Below are positions 59,611 to 64,000 of a DNA stretch of 64,000 bases, in pieces. The notes below the pieces were generated by a model. It was not told the DNA's origin. It did no database searches and saw only the letters and a list, made by a program, of their open reading frames with translations. The position numbers and the translations under genes are program-made. Every line of letters begins with the position of its first letter. The first letter of the stretch is position 1. Source of the stretch: Persicimonas caeni (GTDB lineage Bacteria; Myxococcota_A; Bradymonadia; Bradymonadales; Bradymonadaceae); assembly GCF_006517175.1 (NCBI RefSeq), contig NZ_CP041186.1:186001-250000 (forward strand). Direction: 5' to 3'.

Positions 59611-61767
59611 ATGCGATGTTGGACCGACGGCAACCGAAGCGTGTTCAGGGAAGGTCGACGCCTCGACTGGGTCAAAGACGGCGTCGCGCGAAGCCTCGAC
59701 GGCTTCGACGAAGCCAGCTCCTACGGACCGTTCGACGCACTCGCCGTCCATCCTTCGAAAGACGTCGTATGGATTGGCGGTGACCGCTGCGCGACTTGGC
59801 GCGTCGACATGTCAACCGGCGAGCGAAGGCGCTTCGACACGACCGTCGCCGACCTCTGTTATGTGAACGAAGACGAAATATGGGCCGTCAGCGGCACCGA
59901 TAGCTCGACAGGGGTGTCGGGTTCGCGAAGAATGCTTCGCTTTGGCGACAGTGCAGCGGCCGCCCCCACCGAGTTCGAGCTTCCCGCAACCCGGCCCGTG
60001 CGATGGCCATACGGGCCCGCCTACGCCTACGGCGCCGCTCCGGCCGACGGCCAGCGGCTTTCGCCCTTCGAAGAGATTCGCATCACGACCACGCGCCACG
60101 GCATCTGCATTGCTTCGTCGGGCGGTTTTATCTGGGGATTCCCCAACGACGCCGCTCCATTTGGCTGGCAGGTCGCGCCTGTCTACCAGGGGTGGCTCGT
60201 CGCCCGACTGACCGATGAAGGGGTGCTGGCGACCGCGCTTCAAAACGGACGCACCGGTGAGATTGTCCTCTTCGACCATGACGGCTGTTGGTACGACGCC
60301 TTCGACACTCAGTGGCGAAGCATTTCGCCCGCGGTGCCGGTCGTCGACGGTTACTTGGTGGGTTGGGACGCCGACAGCGCGCGCGTCCTGGCAGGCCACC
60401 CGATGCAGACGGTCATCGAGGGCGTCGTCGGCGCGCGCATCACCGATCTGGAGGTCGCCGACGATGGCAGCTTCGCCGTGTGGGTCGGCCCCGGCGAGCG
60501 CGGTAGCATACGTCGCAAAGACGGCCAGTGGGTGAGTCGGCGAAGTGAAGATATCTACGATGCCGACGTTCTGCGACGTGTCGCCGATCCCGTTGTTTCG
60601 CTCGCACGCTGGACTTGGGAGCGAATCGATGCCCCGTCGATCCCGGAGTTGTCGCCGGCGGTTCCAGATCCCGAGCGCACCGAGGAACTGGTCGAAACGG
60701 TTCGCCAAGCCCGCGACACCGACTCGCCCGCTACCCGCGAAAAGCTTTTGGCCGAGGCGAACCGGCAATTCCCCTGGCATCCATGGAAGGACGAAGACCT
60801 TCGAAAGCCGAAGGAAAGTGTCTACTGGCGTTTGATGCGCGAGACGGCGCCGCCGCGCCCGACTCGCCGCCAAATGCGTGCGCTCGCGGCGCGGTTGCTC
60901 GACCCCGACCTGTCGGACTTCGAGCACTTTCACGCCCGAGCTTGCCTGTCTGGCAGCCCCCACGCCGAGGTGGACGGCCGCGACGTCGACGACGTACTCG
61001 ACTCCGCGCTACGTGGCCCCGAAGAGCAAGTGTCGATCTCGGGTCGCAACTACCGCGTCCGCCGCGCACGGCTCTCCGGTGCACTCGACAACTCGGGTGT
61101 ACGGTGGACGGCCATTGTCGACTTGTTCGACGGCCCCACGATAGCGCTGGAGACGCAGGCATTGGCGCCCCAATCGCTCACGGGAGCAGTCGAATCGAAC
61201 GCCGGGAAATCGACCGCCGAAGGCACAGTCGGCGAGGATCCCGTCTCGCGAGCGCGCCTGGAGGTCGACCGCGACGGAGACCATGCCCATCGCCTTATGG
61301 GCGAGTCTCGGGACCCGACGATGTGGTTCGAGTGTACGGCAAATTTCCGCGGGCTCGTGCTCCCCACGTGCGACCACGTCGCCGACGCCGTCGCGCTCGC
61401 CGCGCGTCACGTCGACCTGACTGGCTGGTATGCCGAATCGATCGACGGCGGCGTGCGCCTGTCGGTTTTCGAAGCCGACCTGCACCACCCTATGGCCTGT
61501 GAAAACCCCGCGCCCGATCCAGCCGCACACCAACTCATAGACCGGCTCGTTGTAGAAGACCTTCTGCTTATCGATCGCCCGTTCACCGACGACGAGCTTC
61601 GCACGATCCAGTGGGCCCTCTTCGCAGGGGGCTCGGTCGACGAGCGCGCCGAGTTGATCGAGGACGCGCTGTTCGAATTGGACGCCGTCGCGGAACTGTT
61701 CGGCACGACCGACGACTTCGCCCGAGTCGTCGCCGCCACGTTGGGCGAATTGGGAAGACATGACTAA
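59611..61767 (+). CDS. Large hypothetical protein
   Basis: The product is 718 aa, without a signal peptide, ATG 59611 with AGGTG upstream. The N-terminal 330 residues have beta-propeller-like strands: 'VVWIGGDRCATWRVD', 'IWAVSGTDSSTGV', 'GFIWGFPNDAAPFGWQVAPVYQGWLVA', 'GYLVGWDADSARVLAGH'. Residues about 340-470 are helical and charged with Trp (REKLLAEANRQFPWHPWKDE). The C-terminal half contains 'FDGPTIALETQAL', 'RDPTMWFECTANFRGLVLPTCDHVADAVALAARHVDL' and ends helical. No family known to me. The stop overlaps the following membrane-protein start by 8 bases, so they are one unit. Confidence 0.8.
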   Translation: MRCWTDGNRSVFREGRRLDWVKDGVARSLDGFDEASSYGPFDALAVHPSKDVVWIGGDRCATWRVDMSTGERRRFDTTVADLCYVNEDEIWAVSGTDSSTGVSGSRRMLRFGDSAAAAPTEFELPATRPVRWPYGPAYAYGAAPADGQRLSPFEEIRITTTRHGICIASSGGFIWGFPNDAAPFGWQVAPVYQGWLVARLTDEGVLATALQNGRTGEIVLFDHDGCWYDAFDTQWRSISPAVPVVDGYLVGWDADSARVLAGHPMQTVIEGVVGARITDLEVADDGSFAVWVGPGERGSIRRKDGQWVSRRSEDIYDADVLRRVADPVVSLARWTWERIDAPSIPELSPAVPDPERTEELVETVRQARDTDSPATREKLLAEANRQFPWHPWKDEDLRKPKESVYWRLMRETAPPRPTRRQMRALAARLLDPDLSDFEHFHARACLSGSPHAEVDGRDVDDVLDSALRGPEEQVSISGRNYRVRRARLSGALDNSGVRWTAIVDLFDGPTIALETQALAPQSLTGAVESNAGKSTAEGTVGEDPVSRARLEVDRDGDHAHRLMGESRDPTMWFECTANFRGLVLPTCDHVADAVALAARHVDLTGWYAESIDGGVRLSVFEADLHHPMACENPAPDPAAHQLIDRLVVEDLLLIDRPFTDDELRTIQWALFAGGSVDERAELIEDALFELDAVAELFGTTDDFARVVAATLGELGRHD

Positions 61768-62296
61768 CTCACCGAAAGCCCCACCAAGCCAATCCGTGAA
61801 GCCCTACCGAGTGCTCACCTTCAGCTCGGTCGCCGCGCTGGTGCTCGCATCGCTCGGAGCTGCGCTGCTGCCGTACGTCATCATCGGCATGTTCGGCTGG
61901 TTGCTGTCGTTCGTCGCGCTCGTCTTGGCCTTTCGCGTGGCCCTCTCGGCCCTGCCATCGGGCGAACCTGAGCGCGAATCCGGGGACAATGACACAAGCG
62001 CTATCTTGCTGATTGTCGGTGGAGTGCTCCTCATGGCGGCGGCGAACGGCTCGCTCGGTCTTGCGGTTCCGCACATCTTGCGCCCCGAGAATTTTCGCGG
62101 CGATCCCCCCTCGATTGTGGTCTGGGGAGTGCTCGCGCTCGTCGGCCCATTCATGGTCACGGCAGGCGTGCGCCGCGCCGCCAAGTTGAACGACTCCCGC
62201 ATGCTGGCCGTTTGGGCGTATTGGTTCAGCTATGCTCCTGCTGTGATTACGACCAGCCTGCTGATTGCTTTGCGGGGTTGGGGCGGGCGCACTTGA
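61760..62296 (+). CDS. Small multi-pass membrane protein
   Basis: The product is 178 aa, overlapping the previous gene by 8 bases. It has about four to five transmembrane segments: LTFSSVAALVLASLGAALLP and LLSFVALVLAFRVALSAL, then ILLIVGGVLLMAAANGSLGL, VVWGVLALVGPFMVTAGV and AVWAYWFSYAPAVITTSLLI. Loops are short, with one polar stretch (GEPERESGDNDTSA). There is no signature of a transporter family. It probably works with the 718-aa protein, given their coupling. Confidence 0.8.
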   Translation: MTNSPKAPPSQSVKPYRVLTFSSVAALVLASLGAALLPYVIIGMFGWLLSFVALVLAFRVALSALPSGEPERESGDNDTSAILLIVGGVLLMAAANGSLGLAVPHILRPENFRGDPPSIVVWGVLALVGPFMVTAGVRRAAKLNDSRMLAVWAYWFSYAPAVITTSLLIALRGWGGRT

Positions 62297-62342
62297 ATGT
62301 AACAAATATGTTACGCATGAATACTCACGGTCTGCGATCGTC

Positions 62343-62374
62343 CTAGTGCACACGGATTTCCAGATCCGTGCACT
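62343..62374. repeat. Imperfect palindrome upstream of the FG-GAP gene
   Basis: CTAGTGCACACGGAT pairs with ATCCGTGCACTAG, apart from a 2-base bulge, around a short loop. It lies between the membrane-protein stop and the start at 62416. It may be an operator or a weak terminator; there is no T-tract. Confidence 0.5.
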
Positions 62375-62415
62375 AGTGTCAGACATTGTCATACGTAGCC
62401 TGGTCCGGAGCATTC

Positions 62416-64000
62416 ATGTTGTTTAGAAGCACTCGTCTCGTAGCGGCGACCGCCGCTCTGACCGCCTTTATCAATGCATGCCAATACGACCCGCAGCACA
62501 ATGAAAGCCCCGATGCTGGGCTCGATGCTGCGGCGTCGGTCGACGGCAGCGGTGACAGAGCGGCCGCGGCGGTTCAGACGCGCCGAAACGAGCTCTCCTC
62601 CGTGTTCCAGACGGGCGACCGTTGGACCTTCTTCGGCGGACTCGAAGACGCCCACGTCGGCCGCTCGGTCGGCACCGGTGACTTCAACGGTGATGGCTAC
62701 GCCGATGCGCTGGTCTATCGGCGCGACCCGGCCAACTTCCGCACCTCCGTCGACCTCTACCTCGGGTCGGCCACCGGCTTGGCCAACACACCGGTGTGGA
62801 GCAACAACGACAATTATCTGAGCGCCGGGGCCGAGGCGGTGGCTTCGGCCGGCGACGTCAACGGCGACGGCTTCGACGATATCGTCACCGGCGGCGGGTC
62901 GATCCACGTCTACTTCGGCTCGTCGAGCGGCCCATCCAACTCGGCTGACTGGAGCTTCACGACGGGCCCCAGCACGGCGCTGGGCGGTGCCGCCCAGGCC
63001 GTCGCCTCCGCCGGCGACGTCAACGGCGACGGCTTCGACGATATCGTCGCAGGCAACCCGAGGGCCGACGACGGCGAGACCGACGAAGGCGTCGCGGTGG
63101 TCTTCTACGGCTCGTCGACCGGGCCGAGCTCTTCGCCGGACTGGACGATGCACATCGACGAAGCGGGCGCCGAGTTCGGCCACTCGGTCGCCTCGGCCGG
63201 CGACGTCAACGCCGACGGCTTCGACGACCTCATCGTCGGCGCGCCAGAGCATCCCGATTTTACCAACGAGCCCGGCTTTGCCTTCGTCTTTCACGGCTCG
63301 TCGACCGGTCTGCGCCCGAAAGCGCCGATGACCCACCCTGCGGACACGCTGTTGAAGGGTCCCGCCAATCACGGCATAGGTGACTCGGTCGCCGCGGCCG
63401 GCGACGTCAACGCCGACGGCTTCGACGACGTCATCGTCGGCGCCGAATGCTCCAATTCGTCGTGCAACGGCTTCGTGCGCGTGTACTTCGGCTCGAGCAC
63501 GGGCCTTCAAACCGGCCTGTCGACCTACTGGTCAGAGTTGAGCCCCGCCCAAGACGCCCGCTTTGGCGCGGCGGTCGCCTCGGCCGGCGACGTCAACGCC
63601 GACGGCTACGACGACCTGCTCGTCGGCGCCCCCTACTACAGACCCTCGGGTCTCTTTGGAGACAGCGCCGGCGCGCTCTACGTCTACCTAGGCGGCGCCA
63701 ACGGCGCGTCGCTCGGCTGGAAGGTCGAGTCGCCCGAAGACCACGCGCTGCTTGGCTCCACGGTCGCCGCGGGTGATTTCAACGGCGACGGCCTGAGCGA
63801 CATCCTCGGTGGCGCACCGACCTACGAGGACACCGAGCCCAACGAAGGCGCGGCGCTCGCCTACTACGCCCAGCCGGTCCACGCGCTCGACGTCTCCGAA
63901 ACCACCGACGAGAACACACCCATCACCATCCAATTGCGCGGGCGCGTTCCGGCAAACACGACGCCGACTTACGCCATCACCTCCTCTCCGACCGACGGTG
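62416..64000 (+). CDS. FG-GAP/integrin-alpha-type repeat lipoprotein (C-terminus beyond window)
   Basis: ATG at 62416 has CGGAG upstream. The visible 528 codons start MLFRSTRLVAATAALTAFIN and then AC, giving lipobox FINAC. Seven FG-GAP repeats follow, each with a DxNxDGxxD calcium loop: GDFNGDGYADALV, GDVNGDGFDDIVTG, GDVNGDGFDDIVAG, GDVNADGFDDLIVG, GDVNADGFDDVIVG, GDVNADGYDDLLVG, GDFNGDGLSDILGG. They should form an integrin-alpha-like beta-propeller. The end visible (ENTPITIQLRGRVPANTTP) suggests a cadherin-like or Ig-like repeat next. Surface adhesion or calcium-dependent binding is likely. The frame is open at the right edge. Confidence 0.9.
   Translation, partial: MLFRSTRLVAATAALTAFINACQYDPQHNESPDAGLDAAASVDGSGDRAAAAVQTRRNELSSVFQTGDRWTFFGGLEDAHVGRSVGTGDFNGDGYADALVYRRDPANFRTSVDLYLGSATGLANTPVWSNNDNYLSAGAEAVASAGDVNGDGFDDIVTGGGSIHVYFGSSSGPSNSADWSFTTGPSTALGGAAQAVASAGDVNGDGFDDIVAGNPRADDGETDEGVAVVFYGSSTGPSSSPDWTMHIDEAGAEFGHSVASAGDVNADGFDDLIVGAPEHPDFTNEPGFAFVFHGSSTGLRPKAPMTHPADTLLKGPANHGIGDSVAAAGDVNADGFDDVIVGAECSNSSCNGFVRVYFGSSTGLQTGLSTYWSELSPAQDARFGAAVASAGDVNADGYDDLLVGAPYYRPSGLFGDSAGALYVYLGGANGASLGWKVESPEDHALLGSTVAAGDFNGDGLSDILGGAPTYEDTEPNEGAALAYYAQPVHALDVSETTDENTPITIQLRGRVPANTTPTYAITSSPTDG

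Noticed and set aside
1-64000. rRNA, tRNA, riboswitch, toxin-antitoxin or prophage modules
   Set aside because: No tRNA-like cloverleaf with anticodon arm, rRNA motif or recognisable phage or toxin gene was seen while reading; small RNAs could be missed without computation.

Overview
The window looks like a high-GC, Gram-negative delta-proteobacterial or myxobacterial-type chromosome. Many secreted lipoproteins carry a lipobox cysteine followed by a disordered stalk rich in Asp, Ala, Gly, Asn and Glu. Other lineage hints are DxDCGG-type Cys repeats, CxxCH surface proteins, FG-GAP, PD40 and ELWxxDGT repeat proteins, and an archaemetzincin. The style fits predatory or surface-living members of the Bradymonadales/Myxococcota. 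The exact taxon is inference, because no rRNA or other marker gene is present.

Layout. 1-2900: three lipoprotein genes, one cut by the left edge, closed by a clear terminator. 2934-5642: zinc-ribbon protein, YebC-like protein, a 60-aa hydrophilic protein, a CPXCG-type Cys protein and a membrane-anchored protein. 5781-16019: a four-gene minus-strand operon with ATGA overlaps. Its order is a very large Cys-repeat/glycine-rich protein, a lectin-like lipoprotein, a protein resembling eukaryotic lipid-transport (vitellogenin N-terminal) domains followed by helical repeats, and a small lipoprotein. This is the most interesting functional module in the window. 16277-22915: CaCA exchanger, CNNM/HlyC protein, outer-membrane barrel, lipoprotein, amino-acid permease fused to an EIIA-like domain, and a glutathione S-transferase. 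22916-25235: two clusters of a 50-bp structured repeat around a polysaccharide-lyase-like lipoprotein and a Pmp3 peptide. 25236-27766: ELWxxDGT lipoprotein and a conserved hypothetical. 27766-29135: a MITE and an IS630-family element head to head. 29390-29758: nine 41-bp tandem repeats before a soluble hypothetical gene. 31262-34202: a coupled lipoprotein, metalloprotease and cupin operon. 34203-34846: six more copies of the 50-bp repeat. 34847-45290: MOSC protein, di-heme lipoprotein, a 2.4-kb IS, tri-heme lipoprotein and a DAG-stalk lipoprotein. 45387-49957: small hypothetical, DUF938 methyltransferase and a 1116-aa helical-repeat protein. 50213-55851: Lnt-like acyltransferase, amidase, archaemetzincin and a flavin monooxygenase. 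55928-64000: PD40 protein, basic secreted protein, an inverted-repeat element, hotdog protein, SfsA, a two-gene unit of unknown function, and an FG-GAP lipoprotein cut by the right edge.

Much of the content is extracytoplasmic. Secreted lipoproteins and lectin-like, peptidase-like and heme-binding surface proteins dominate, while housekeeping genes are few. Non-coding space is unusually rich in palindromic repeats: at least two families whose stems change in a compensatory way between copies, a 163-bp inverted-repeat element, a tandem array, two IS elements and one MITE. Gene starts were chosen from ribosome-binding sites, stop/start overlaps and signal peptides. All family assignments come from reading motifs, not from a database search.
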